Source: Streptococcus pneumoniae
GTDB taxonomy: Bacteria; Bacillota; Bacilli; Lactobacillales; Streptococcaceae
Length of the DNA stretch: 64,000 nt
Direction: 5' to 3'
Assembly: GCF_001113365.1 (NCBI RefSeq)
Contig: NZ_CKYA01000001.1
Coordinates: 131,501 to 195,500 of the forward strand
Both the position numbers and the translations under genes were made by a program. The notes under the pieces were generated by a model, which saw nothing but the letters and a program-made list of their open reading frames with translations, searched no databases and had not been told where the DNA came from. How positions within the stretch are numbered: position 1 is the stretch's first letter; every line of letters starts with the position of its first letter. Positions 26,210 through 33,553 of this stretch are shown here, one piece after another.

Positions 26210-26725
26210 ATGGCACAAAAGGCTCATAGTTTATCGCACACAAAGTGGCACTGTAAGTATCACATTGTGTTCACCCCTAAGTATAGACGAAAAGTCATCT
26301 ATAATCAATATCGAAGTAGTTTAGGCGAAATATTTCATCGCTTGTGTAGTTATAAAGGAGTTGAAATTATCGAGGGTCACTTAATGCCAGACCATGTACA
26401 CATGTTAGTCAGTATTCCACCAAAGATAAGTGTTTCGAGTTTCATGGGTTATTTAAAAGGAAAAAGTGCACTCATGATGTTTGACAAACACTCCAATCTC
26501 AAGTACAAGTTTGGGAATAGGCATTTCTGGGCGGAAGGTTATTATGTAAGTACAGTAGGGCTTAATGAAGCCACAATTAAGAAATATATTCAAGATTAAA
26601 GAAATTATCCAGTGGATGATTTCTTCACGAGTATGAAAATTTGAGAATGAGTAAAGCATGATATAGCACTAGATAAATTGAGTGTAAAAGAATATGAGGA
26701 TCCCTTTAGGGATAGTGGTAAGTAA
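26210..26725 (+). pseudogene. IS200-type transposase TnpA, interrupted
   Basis: The first 129 codons (to the stop at 26597) show a HUH endonuclease: HVH in MPDHVHMLV and a catalytic Tyr near GYYVSTVG. After the YIQD residues a stop appears and about 57 nt of unrelated sequence (26597-26653) follow. The expected C-terminus, KHDIALDKLSVKEYEDPFRDSGK, then resumes in the same frame at 26654. The insert contains an imperfect hairpin (gaaattatcc / ggatgatttc). The element is probably immobile unless another copy supplies TnpA. Confidence 0.8.
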
Positions 26726-26864
26726 TACTAAAGCCTCTTTAAGAGGCAAGTGACGAGTCAAGAGCAATGAGGCTTGAACAAAGTGAAAGCTAGCGTCTTT
26801 AGGCGCTAGCTGGTAATTTGGGCTTATAGCACTGGTACAAACCACCCGTTTGACGGGTGGTCAT
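26698..26864 (+). other. Structured 3' region of the IS200 element (RNA-like)
   Basis: Four short perfect hairpins follow one another: atccctttagggat (26700-26713), gcctctttaagaggc (26733-26747), gctagcg / cgctagc (26789-26810) and the right-end hairpin at 26841. Several loops have TTTA. It may be a non-coding RNA of the element (as in omega/guide-like RNAs of IS605 relatives) or a regulatory region. No protein coding. Confidence 0.4.
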
Positions 26865-27000
26865 GATTTTTAATTATTTTATTTCTTGTCTTGGAATATA
26901 GGTAAAGTTATAGTAAAATAAAATTCTGTAAATCATATTGGTAGATATACAAGAAGAGTGTATTGTTGACAATACAGCACATAGAATCCAACATGTCCTT

Positions 27001-27266
27001 ATACTCAAAAAATCAAAGAGCAAATTAGGAAGTTAGCCGTAGCCTGCTCAAAACACCGTTTTGAGGTTGCAGATAGAACTGACGAAGTCAGCTCAAGACA
27101 CTGTTTTGAGGTTGTAGATGAAACTGACGAAGTCAGCTCAAGACACTGTTTTGAGGTTGTAGATGAAACTGACGAAGTCAGCTCAAGACACTGTTTTGAG
27201 GTTGTAGATGAAACTGACGAAGTCAGTAACATATACACGGCAAGGCTGACCTAGTTTGAAGAGTAT
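27001..27266 (+). repeat. BOX element, 3' end truncated
   Basis: Begins ATACTCAAAAAATCAAAG and has four GACGAAGTCAG-type motifs, the first three followed by the 45-bp period of boxB (TTTTGAGGTTG...). It ends prematurely (...CTAGTTTGAAGAGTATG) without the usual AGATTTTCG. Confidence 0.9.
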
Positions 27267-27381
27267 GGATCAATCATAACTTATTTGAAGATTTTAAAAG
27301 ATTGTAAGCTATTATATCTGGATAAATAAGTATTAGAAACTAAAGTGAGGAAAAAGATGTTTTTATATTTAAAAGGTTTAG

Positions 27382-27447
27382 GAAAATTTCGTATCGCTAA
27401 CACCAGACGGCTATAGAGTGAACGAGTACGGGGAATGGATCAACTGA
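27382..27447 (+). pseudogene. C-terminal scrap of a choline-binding protein
   Basis: Frame 27388-27447 reads FVSLTPDGYRVNEYGEWIN then stop, which matches the terminal repeat of choline-binding proteins (compare NSNGEWVNY of NanA). A tag stop at 27379-27381 closes the frame upstream. It is the tail of a gene that was deleted here. Apart from this, 27267-27660 holds nothing I can identify. Confidence 0.65.
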
Positions 27448-27665
27448 ACTTGCTTTATGGCATATTGACGAGAAAGCTAGGAGTATAAAAACACTAGAAT
27501 TCATAGTCTAGGAAGTGGTAAGAGTTCTCTAAAACGGTTGATTTTGTAATCTTTTTTGTAAAATAGAGTCTTTAATAAATAATATGAGCAAGATATATCT
27601 CTTTGCAAGTGATTAGGGTCAATAGTTTTTAACTTTCTCACTTCTTTTCCGAATAAATAGATAGA

Positions 27666-27708
27666 ACCATAGAATCTAGCAAAATTAGATTTAAAACTAT
27701 GGTATAAT
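27666..27708 (+). promoter_or_regulatory. Rpn-gene promoter with inverted-repeat operator
   Basis: accatag / ctatggt (27666-27672 and 27697-27703) enclosing aatcta / tagatt form a nested inverted repeat that ends at the TATAAT box (27703-27708). AGAAGGAGG is the ribosome site. This is a candidate autoregulatory operator. Confidence 0.5.
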
Positions 27709-27723
27709 AGAAGGAGGAAAAGG

Positions 27724-28623
27724 ATGATTCTAAGACATCCGGGCATTAGCCCGACCAATGACTTGGTTGCTAAGAAAATTTTCAGCAACCCAGAAATCAC
27801 TTGTCAATTTATTCGCGATATGCTGGACTTGCCAGCCAAAAATGTAACCATTTTAGAGGGAAGCAATATTCACGTTTTGCCTTCCCTACCCTACTCGGCA
27901 CAGGATTTCTATACCAGTATAGACGTTTTGGCGGAGTTGGATAATGGCACTCAAGTTATTATCGAAATACAAGTTCATCATCAGAATTTTTTCATCAATC
28001 GCCTGTGGGCTTACCTGTGCAGTCAGGTCAATCAAAACCTAGAAAAAATTCGCCAACGAGAAGGCGATACACACCAGAGTTATAAACACATCGCACCAGT
28101 ATACGCCATTACCATTGTGGACAGTAATTATTTTCAAGATGACTTAGCTTTTCATAGCTTTAGCATGCGCGAGGATACGACAGGTGAGGTCTTAACCATC
28201 ACAAATAATGGTCAAGCAAACCATCTAGTCAAGATGGCGTTCTTGGAATTAAGAAAGTATAGAGAAACCAGCAAAGATAGCATTCGCAAACCGTGGTTGG
28301 AGTTTTTTGGGAACAAACCCTTTACCCAGCGCCCCGAGCGAGCCATCAGTCAGGCAGACCAACTGCTGGACTACAAGAGCTGGTCCGAGGAGGATAGGGA
28401 AATGTTTAGTCAACTACGTATGCGAGAAGAACAAGCCTTGTTAGCACAGGACTATGCCTTGGAACAAGCTGAAGAAAAAGGGTTGGAGAGAGGTCGGGCA
28501 GAAGGACTTGAACGTGGAAAACTTTTTGCCTTTCTGGATATGGTTCGCCAAGGACTTCTGACTTCCGAGGTTGCCAGTCAGCAGTTGGGTATGTCAGTAT
28601 CTGAGTTTGAGGCGTTGTTGTAA
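27724..28623 (+). CDS. Rpn-family PD-(D/E)XK nuclease / transposase-like protein
   Basis: A 299-residue protein of the PDDEXK_2 (Rpn) class. The nuclease core is at about 60-90 (SIDVLAELDNGTQVIIEIQV, with the D...ExQ metal-binding pattern). The C-terminal 60 residues form a charged helical tail of RG-rich repeats (GLERGRAEGLERGKL). These proteins cleave DNA and promote recombination; many copies are chromosomal and of uncertain role. It lies next to a fragment of a second copy and a hairpin repeat, which suggests past mobility. Confidence 0.85.
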   Translation: MILRHPGISPTNDLVAKKIFSNPEITCQFIRDMLDLPAKNVTILEGSNIHVLPSLPYSAQDFYTSIDVLAELDNGTQVIIEIQVHHQNFFINRLWAYLCSQVNQNLEKIRQREGDTHQSYKHIAPVYAITIVDSNYFQDDLAFHSFSMREDTTGEVLTITNNGQANHLVKMAFLELRKYRETSKDSIRKPWLEFFGNKPFTQRPERAISQADQLLDYKSWSEEDREMFSQLRMREEQALLAQDYALEQAEEKGLERGRAEGLERGKLFAFLDMVRQGLLTSEVASQQLGMSVSEFEALL

Positions 28624-28630
28624 GATCAGC

Positions 28631-28683
28631 AATAATAGACAAGAAAACCATCTGGTTAAGATGGCATTCTTGGAATTAAAAAA
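28631..28683 (+). pseudogene. Fragment of a second Rpn-family gene
   Basis: About 50 bp closely match the internal segment 28203-28255 of the upstream Rpn gene (encoding NNGQANHLVKMAFLELRKY). The fragment begins right after the gene and ends in the 77-bp hairpin repeat, so it is the remnant of a duplicated or deleted paralogue. Confidence 0.75.
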
Positions 28684-28760
28684 CTCTAAGCACAAAATCT
28701 TAAAAAATACAAACACGCATAGTATCAGGTGTTGAACAAGCTTGATACTATGCGTTTTAT
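28684..28760 (+). repeat. 77-bp hairpin repeat, copy 2
   Basis: Nearly identical to 21291-21367, including the 13-bp stem acgcatagtatca / tgatactatgcgt and the TTTTAT tail. Its junction with the Rpn fragment is abrupt. Confidence 0.75.
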
Positions 28761-28960
28761 AGTGCATTGAATCTATATTAGAACACTACAATTCTTAAAT
28801 CATTATTAGAAATTTGTTTGAATTTGCCAACCAATTTGCTCAATTTTCATATTATACTGTTATATCACAAGATTATTTCCTTCATTTTCGCCTAAAATTG
28901 ACTTTCTTGTTTTTTATCTTGTCCACTCGAAACAGGTCTTGCAAGAAACCTACTTATTTT

Positions 28961-29076
28961 TGAAAGTACTTTTAATGTAGTTGATATAGTTAAAAAGATT
29001 TGAAACTAAATTCCAAATTAGAAAAAGACTTGAAATGCTAAAAAAAAAAAGTATACTCTAATTGAAAACGGTAACA
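28961..29076 (+). promoter_or_regulatory. Sialic-acid promoter P4 (two-site operator, A11 tract, cre)
   Basis: Site 1, TGAAAGTACTTTTA, is at 28961. Site 2, GAAACTAAATTCCA, is at 29002 (41 bp). TTGAAA (-35) is at 29030 and TATACT (-10) at 29052, with a 16-bp spacer made largely of 11 A residues (29040-29050). A perfect cre, TTGAAAACGGTAACA, lies at 29062-29076 over the start of transcription. It would drive the transporter operon from 29621, leaving a leader of about 550 nt. From 29077 to 29379 I see no gene. Confidence 0.7.
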
Positions 29077-29379
29077 AAACTAATTTAGAGTATTTCTCTC
29101 TTAAAAAGTTCTTGGTGAAACGAGATGTAGAAAGGAGATTTAGCCAAAGAGTCTATTAGTGCTAGAATAATAGATTAGAATTATTTTAGAAAAACGAAGT
29201 GAGCAGCTTATAAATTCAAGTCCCCAAATAGATTCATACTAGTATCTTTTGCAAAAAATAAAGGGCGACTTCCTTTATGAATATCAATTTCATCTATAAA
29301 GAGAAGGTAGCTAATTGAACTAACTTATTTGTTCTGTTTGTCGCTAGAAAAATCAGATCTTCTTGTGAAGATTGAGGAG

Positions 29380-29518
29380 ATACTGAATGAAAATCAAAGA
29401 ATAAACTAGCAAGCTAGTAGCAGATTGCCCAAAACACCGCTTTGAGGTTGTAGATAAGACTGAGCTATATAATCCAAGGTGAAGCGACTGTGGTTTGAAG
29501 AGATTTTCAAAGAGTATA
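29380..29518 (+). repeat. BOX element, degenerate
   Basis: Starts ATACTGAATGAAAATCAAAG and ends GTTTGAAGAGATTTTC followed by AAAGAGTAT, with one weak boxB-like part (TTTGAGGTTGTAGATAAGACTGA). It lies inside the P4 leader. Confidence 0.8.
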
Positions 29519-29620
29519 GGCTAGAGAGTAGTGTTTTTATGTCCTTCTAGTAGAAAATGCTAGACAGAAGAATGGGGAACTTGGATAGGAAAAAGAGATT
29601 GAGAAAGGAGGTTAGAAGAG

Positions 29621-30073
29621 ATGATTATTACTAAAATCAGTCGTTTAGGAACTTATGTGAAAGTAAATCCACATTTTGAAACATTAATAGATTTTCTAGA
29701 AAAAACAGGACTAGACAATTTAACAGAAGGTCCGATTGATATCGATGGTGATCGATTATTTGGGAATTGCTTTACTTATCTAGCAGACGGTCAAGCAGGA
29801 GCCTTCTTTGAAACTCACCAAAAATATTTGGATATTCATTTAGTTTTGGAAAACGAAGAAGCCATGGCTGTTACGTCGCCAGAAAATGTAAGCGTTACCC
29901 AAGAATATGATGATGAGAAAGATATTGAATTATACACAGGGAAAGTGGAACAGTTAGTTCATTTGAGAGCTGGCGAATGCCTTATCACTTTTCCAGAAGA
30001 TTTACATCAACCCAAGGTTCGTATAAATGATGAACCTGTGAAAAAAGTTGTCTTTAAAGTTGCGATTTCTTAA
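29621..30073 (+). CDS. YhcH/YjgK/YiaL-family protein (sialic-acid anomerase type)
   Basis: 150 residues of the YhcH/YjgK/YiaL (DUF386) cupin family. The motifs ETHQKYLDIHLVLENEE and FPEDLHQPKV carry the metal-binding His and Glu/Asp residues. In E. coli, YhcH (NanQ) speeds up mutarotation of N-acetylneuraminate. It leads the ABC operon and starts after a GAAAGGAGG site. A second paralogue lies at 39047. Precise substrate is inferred from the family and locus. Confidence 0.85.
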   Translation: MIITKISRLGTYVKVNPHFETLIDFLEKTGLDNLTEGPIDIDGDRLFGNCFTYLADGQAGAFFETHQKYLDIHLVLENEEAMAVTSPENVSVTQEYDDEKDIELYTGKVEQLVHLRAGECLITFPEDLHQPKVRINDEPVKKVVFKVAIS

Positions 30074-30091
30074 TGTAGAAAGGGAAGAACA

Positions 30092-31429
30092 ATGAAAAAA
30101 ATGAGAAAGTTTTTATGTTTAGCTGGAGTTGCGCTAGCAGCCGTTGCCTTGGTAGCTTGTTCAGGAAAAAAAGAAGCTACAACTAGTACTGAACCACCGA
30201 CAGAATTATCTGGTGAGATTACAATGTGGCACTCCTTTACTCAAGGACCACGTTTAGAAAGTATTCAAAAATCAGCAGATGCTTTCATGCAAAAGCATCC
30301 AAAAACGAAAATCAAGATTGAAACATTCTCTTGGAATGACTTCTATACTAAATGGACTACAGGTTTAGCAAATGGGAATGTGCCAGATATCAGTACAGCT
30401 CTCCCTAACCAAGTAATGGAAATGGTCAACTCAGATGCTTTGGTTCCGCTAAATGATTCTATCAAGCGTATTGGACAGGATAAATTTAACGAAACTGCCT
30501 TAAGTGAAGCAAAAATCGGAGATGATTACTACTCTGTTCCTCTTTATTCACATGCACAAGTTATGTGGGTTAGAACTGATTTGTTAAAAGAACATAATAT
30601 TGAGGTTCCTAAAACTTGGGATCAACTCTATGAAGCTTCTAAAAAATTGAAAGAAGCTGGAGTTTATGGCTTGTCTGTTCCGTTCGGAACAAATGACTTA
30701 ATGGCAACACGTTTCTTGAACTTCTACGTACGTAGTGGTGGAGGAAGCCTCTTGACAAAAGATCTTAAAGCAGATTTGACAAGCCAACTTGCTCAAGATG
30801 GTATTAAATACTGGGTTAAAATGTATAAAGAAATCTCACCTCAAGATTCTTTGAACTTTAATGTCCTTCAACAAGCTACCTTGTTCTATCAAGGAAAAAC
30901 AGCATTTGACTTTAACTCTGGCTTCCATATTGGAGGAATTAATGCCAACAGTCCTCAATTGATTGATTCGATTGATGCTTATCCTATTCCAAAAATCAAA
31001 GAATCTGATAAAGACCAAGGAATTGAAACCTCAAACATTCCAATGGTTGTTTGGAAAAATTCAAAACATCCAGAAGTTGCTAAAGCATTCTTAGAATCAC
31101 TTTATAATGAAGAAGACTACGTTAAATTCCTTGATTCAACTCCAGTAGGTATGTTGCCAACTATTAAGGGGATTAGCGATTCTGCAGCCTATAAAGAAAA
31201 TGAAACTCGTAAGAAATTTAAACATGCTGAAGAAGTAATTACTGAAGCTGTTAAAAAAGGTACTGCTATTGGTTATGAAAATGGACCAAGTGTACAAGCT
31301 GGTATGTTGACTAACCAACACATTATTGAACAAATGTTCCAAGATATCATTTCAAATGGAACAGATCCTATGAAAGCAGCAAAAGAAGCAGAAAAACAAT
31401 TAAACGATTTATTTGAGGCTGCTCAGTAG
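30092..31429 (+). CDS. Sugar ABC transporter solute-binding lipoprotein
   Basis: A 445-residue lipoprotein of the bacterial extracellular solute-binding family 1. The signal peptide ends in the lipobox LVAC-S (about residues 20-24). A two-lobe binding protein follows, with the typical WHSFTQGPR start and VAKAFLESL C-terminal region. It is the binding subunit for the two permeases downstream. Comparable pneumococcal systems at this place serve sialic acid or 2,7-anhydro-sialic acid. No ATPase gene is nearby, so it probably borrows a shared MsmK-type ATPase. Confidence 0.88.
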   Translation: MKKMRKFLCLAGVALAAVALVACSGKKEATTSTEPPTELSGEITMWHSFTQGPRLESIQKSADAFMQKHPKTKIKIETFSWNDFYTKWTTGLANGNVPDISTALPNQVMEMVNSDALVPLNDSIKRIGQDKFNETALSEAKIGDDYYSVPLYSHAQVMWVRTDLLKEHNIEVPKTWDQLYEASKKLKEAGVYGLSVPFGTNDLMATRFLNFYVRSGGGSLLTKDLKADLTSQLAQDGIKYWVKMYKEISPQDSLNFNVLQQATLFYQGKTAFDFNSGFHIGGINANSPQLIDSIDAYPIPKIKESDKDQGIETSNIPMVVWKNSKHPEVAKAFLESLYNEEDYVKFLDSTPVGMLPTIKGISDSAAYKENETRKKFKHAEEVITEAVKKGTAIGYENGPSVQAGMLTNQHIIEQMFQDIISNGTDPMKAAKEAEKQLNDLFEAAQ

Positions 31430-31451
31430 ATGTAAAAGACTAGAAAATAGG

Positions 31452-31481
31452 TGGGCTAGTGAGCTGAAAAGCCCTAGCCCA
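31452..31481 (+). other. Intercistronic hairpin after binding-protein gene
   Basis: tgggctag / ctagccca is a perfect 8-bp stem with no T-run after it. Placed between binding protein and permease genes, it may stabilise the upstream message so that the binding protein is made in excess. Confidence 0.6.
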
Positions 31482-31507
31482 ATCTTGTAAAAGAAGGGAG
31501 AAGGAGA

Positions 31508-32392
31508 ATGGTTAAAGAACGTAATTTAACTCGCTGGATATTTGTTTTGCCAGCTATGATTATCGTAGGGTTACTATTTGTTTATCCGTTTTTCTCGAGT
31601 ATTTTTTATAGCTTTACCAATAAGCATTTGATTATGCCTAATTATAAATTTGTTGGTTTAGCTAACTATAAAGCTGTGCTATCAGATCCCAACTTCTTTA
31701 ATGCGTTCTTTAATTCAATTAAGTGGACCATTTTCTCATTAGTTGGTCAAGTTTTAGTAGGGTTTGTATTGGCTTTAGCTCTTCACAGAGTACGCCACTT
31801 CAAGAAATTATATAGGACCTTATTGATTGTTCCTTGGGCATTTCCTACAATCGTTATTGCCTTCTCTTGGCAATGGATTCTAAACGGGGTTTATGGCTAT
31901 TTACCTAATCTAATCGTAAAATTAGGTTTAATGGAACATACGCCTGCATTTTTGACAGATAGTACATGGGCATTCCTATGTTTGGTGTTTATCAACATTT
32001 GGTTTGGAGCGCCGATGATTATGGTTAATGTGCTTTCGGCATTGCAGACAGTACCAGAAGAACAATTTGAGGCTGCTAAGATAGATGGTGCTTCAAGTTG
32101 GCAGGTGTTCAAGTTTATCGTCTTTCCACATATTAAAGTGGTTGTAGGGCTTCTAGTTGTTTTGAGAACTGTATGGATCTTTAATAACTTTGACATTATC
32201 TACCTCATTACTGGTGGTGGACCAGCCAATGCTACAACGACGCTTCCAATTTTTGCCTACAACCTAGGTTGGGGAACTAAATTGTTGGGTCGTGCTTCAG
32301 CAGTTACAGTATTGCTCTTTATCTTCTTGGTGGCAATTTGCTTTATCTACTTTGCTATCATCAGTAAGTGGGAAAAGGAGGGTAGAAAATAA
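31508..32392 (+). CDS. Sugar ABC transporter permease (MalF type)
   Basis: A 294-residue MalF/UgpA-type permease with six hydrophobic segments and the conserved EAA loop EQFEAAKIDGASSWQVFKFI-type segment (about 195-215) that contacts the ATPase. GAAGGGAGAAGGAG precedes the ATG. It overlaps the next permease by one base (TAATG), so the pair is translated together. It forms the membrane channel with that partner. Confidence 0.9.
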   Translation: MVKERNLTRWIFVLPAMIIVGLLFVYPFFSSIFYSFTNKHLIMPNYKFVGLANYKAVLSDPNFFNAFFNSIKWTIFSLVGQVLVGFVLALALHRVRHFKKLYRTLLIVPWAFPTIVIAFSWQWILNGVYGYLPNLIVKLGLMEHTPAFLTDSTWAFLCLVFINIWFGAPMIMVNVLSALQTVPEEQFEAAKIDGASSWQVFKFIVFPHIKVVVGLLVVLRTVWIFNNFDIIYLITGGGPANATTTLPIFAYNLGWGTKLLGRASAVTVLLFIFLVAICFIYFAIISKWEKEGRK

Positions 32393-33225
32393 TGAAGAAG
32401 AAATCCGGTATTTATTTAGATATTCTCTCACATGTACTCTTGATTGGTGCGACCATTGTTGCAATTTTCCCATTGGTATGGATTATCATATCTTCTGTCA
32501 AGGGTAAAGGGGAATTAACTCAGTATCCAACACGATTTTGGCCTGAACAATTTACATTGGATTATTTCACTCATGTTATCAACGATTTGCACTTTATTGA
32601 TAACATTCGAAACAGTTTAATCATTGCCTTAGCTACAACTGTTATTGCGATTATTATTTCTGCTATGGCAGCCTATGGTATTGTTCGATTCTTCCCTAAA
32701 TTGGGAGCAATCATGTCGAGACTACTCGTTATTACCTACATTTTCCCACCAATTTTGTTAGCAATTCCCTATTCAATTGCCATTGCTAAAGTTGGCTTAA
32801 CAAATAGTTTGTTTGGCTTGATGATGGTTTATCTATCTTTTAGTGTTCCATATGCAGTTTGGCTCTTAGTTGGTTTTTTCCAAACAGTTCCAATTGGAAT
32901 TGAAGAAGCAGCTCGAATTGATGGTGCAAATAAATTTGTTACGTTTTATAAAGTTGTACTACCGATTGTAGCACCAGGTATTGTAGCAACAGCTATTTAT
33001 ACATTTATCAATGCTTGGAATGAATTCTTGTATGCCTTGATTTTGATTAACAATACAGGAAAGATGACAGTAGCAGTAGCCCTTCGTTCACTTAATGGTT
33101 CAGAAATACTAGACTGGGGAGATATGATGGCAGCATCTGTTATTGTAGTTCTTCCATCAATCATTTTCTTCTCTATCATCCAAAATAAAATTGCAAGTGG
33201 ATTGTCAGAAGGATCTGTGAAGTAA
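32392..33225 (+). CDS. Sugar ABC transporter permease (MalG type)
   Basis: A 277-residue MalG/UgpE-type permease with six membrane segments and the EAA motif EEAARIDGANKFVTFYKVVLP. It ends in the usual SGLSEGSVK tail. The stop codon TAA is the first three bases of a BOX element, so the element was inserted or retained immediately behind the coding region. Confidence 0.9.
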   Translation: MKKKSGIYLDILSHVLLIGATIVAIFPLVWIIISSVKGKGELTQYPTRFWPEQFTLDYFTHVINDLHFIDNIRNSLIIALATTVIAIIISAMAAYGIVRFFPKLGAIMSRLLVITYIFPPILLAIPYSIAIAKVGLTNSLFGLMMVYLSFSVPYAVWLLVGFFQTVPIGIEEAARIDGANKFVTFYKVVLPIVAPGIVATAIYTFINAWNEFLYALILINNTGKMTVAVALRSLNGSEILDWGDMMAASVIVVLPSIIFFSIIQNKIASGLSEGSVK

Positions 33226-33511
33226 TACTCAATGAAAATCAAAGAGCAAACTAGGAAACTAGCCTCAGGCTGCTCAAAGTACAGCTTTGAGGTTGCAGAT
33301 AAAACTGACGAAGTCAGCTTAAAACACGTTTTTGAGGTTGTAGATGAAACTGACGAAGTCAGCTCAAAACATGTTTTTGAGGTTGTAGATGAAACTGACG
33401 AAGTCAGCTCAAAATATGTTTTTGAGGCTGTAGATGAAGCTGACTAAGTCAGTAACCATACGCACAGTAAGGCGACGTTGACGCGGTTTGAAGAGATTTT
33501 CGAAGAGTATA
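33225..33511 (+). repeat. BOX element with several boxB units
   Basis: A 287-bp BOX: 5' end ATACTCAATGAAAATCAAAG, four GACGAAGTCAG-type motifs at 45-bp steps (33306, 33351, 33396, 33441) and the 3' end GCGGTTTGAAGAGATTTTCG then AAGAGTATA. It sits between the permease and the oxidoreductase, inside a likely operon. Confidence 0.9.
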
Positions 33512-33553
33512 AGTTAAAATTAGAAAGTTTATTCAATAATAAAGGAGAAAAAC

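Larger units (their letters stand above)
26105..26864 (+). mobile_element. IS200/IS605-family insertion sequence, decayed
   Basis: Left subterminal hairpin acccgctatgcgggt (26109-26124) and right hairpin accacccg / cgggtggt (26841-26861) flank a single TnpA gene, without TnpB. Hairpin ends without inverted repeats or target duplications are characteristic of single-strand IS200-type transposition. The exact ends are approximate. Confidence 0.75.

Noticed and set aside
27001..27266. Regular 45-bp repeats that could be taken for a CRISPR array
   Set aside because: The repeats are continuous without unique spacers and match the BOX element consensus; there are no cas genes nearby.
27357..27416. 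A 19-codon frame with ATG at 27357
   Set aside because: No ribosome site and no conservation evidence; it overlaps the choline-binding scrap in a different frame.
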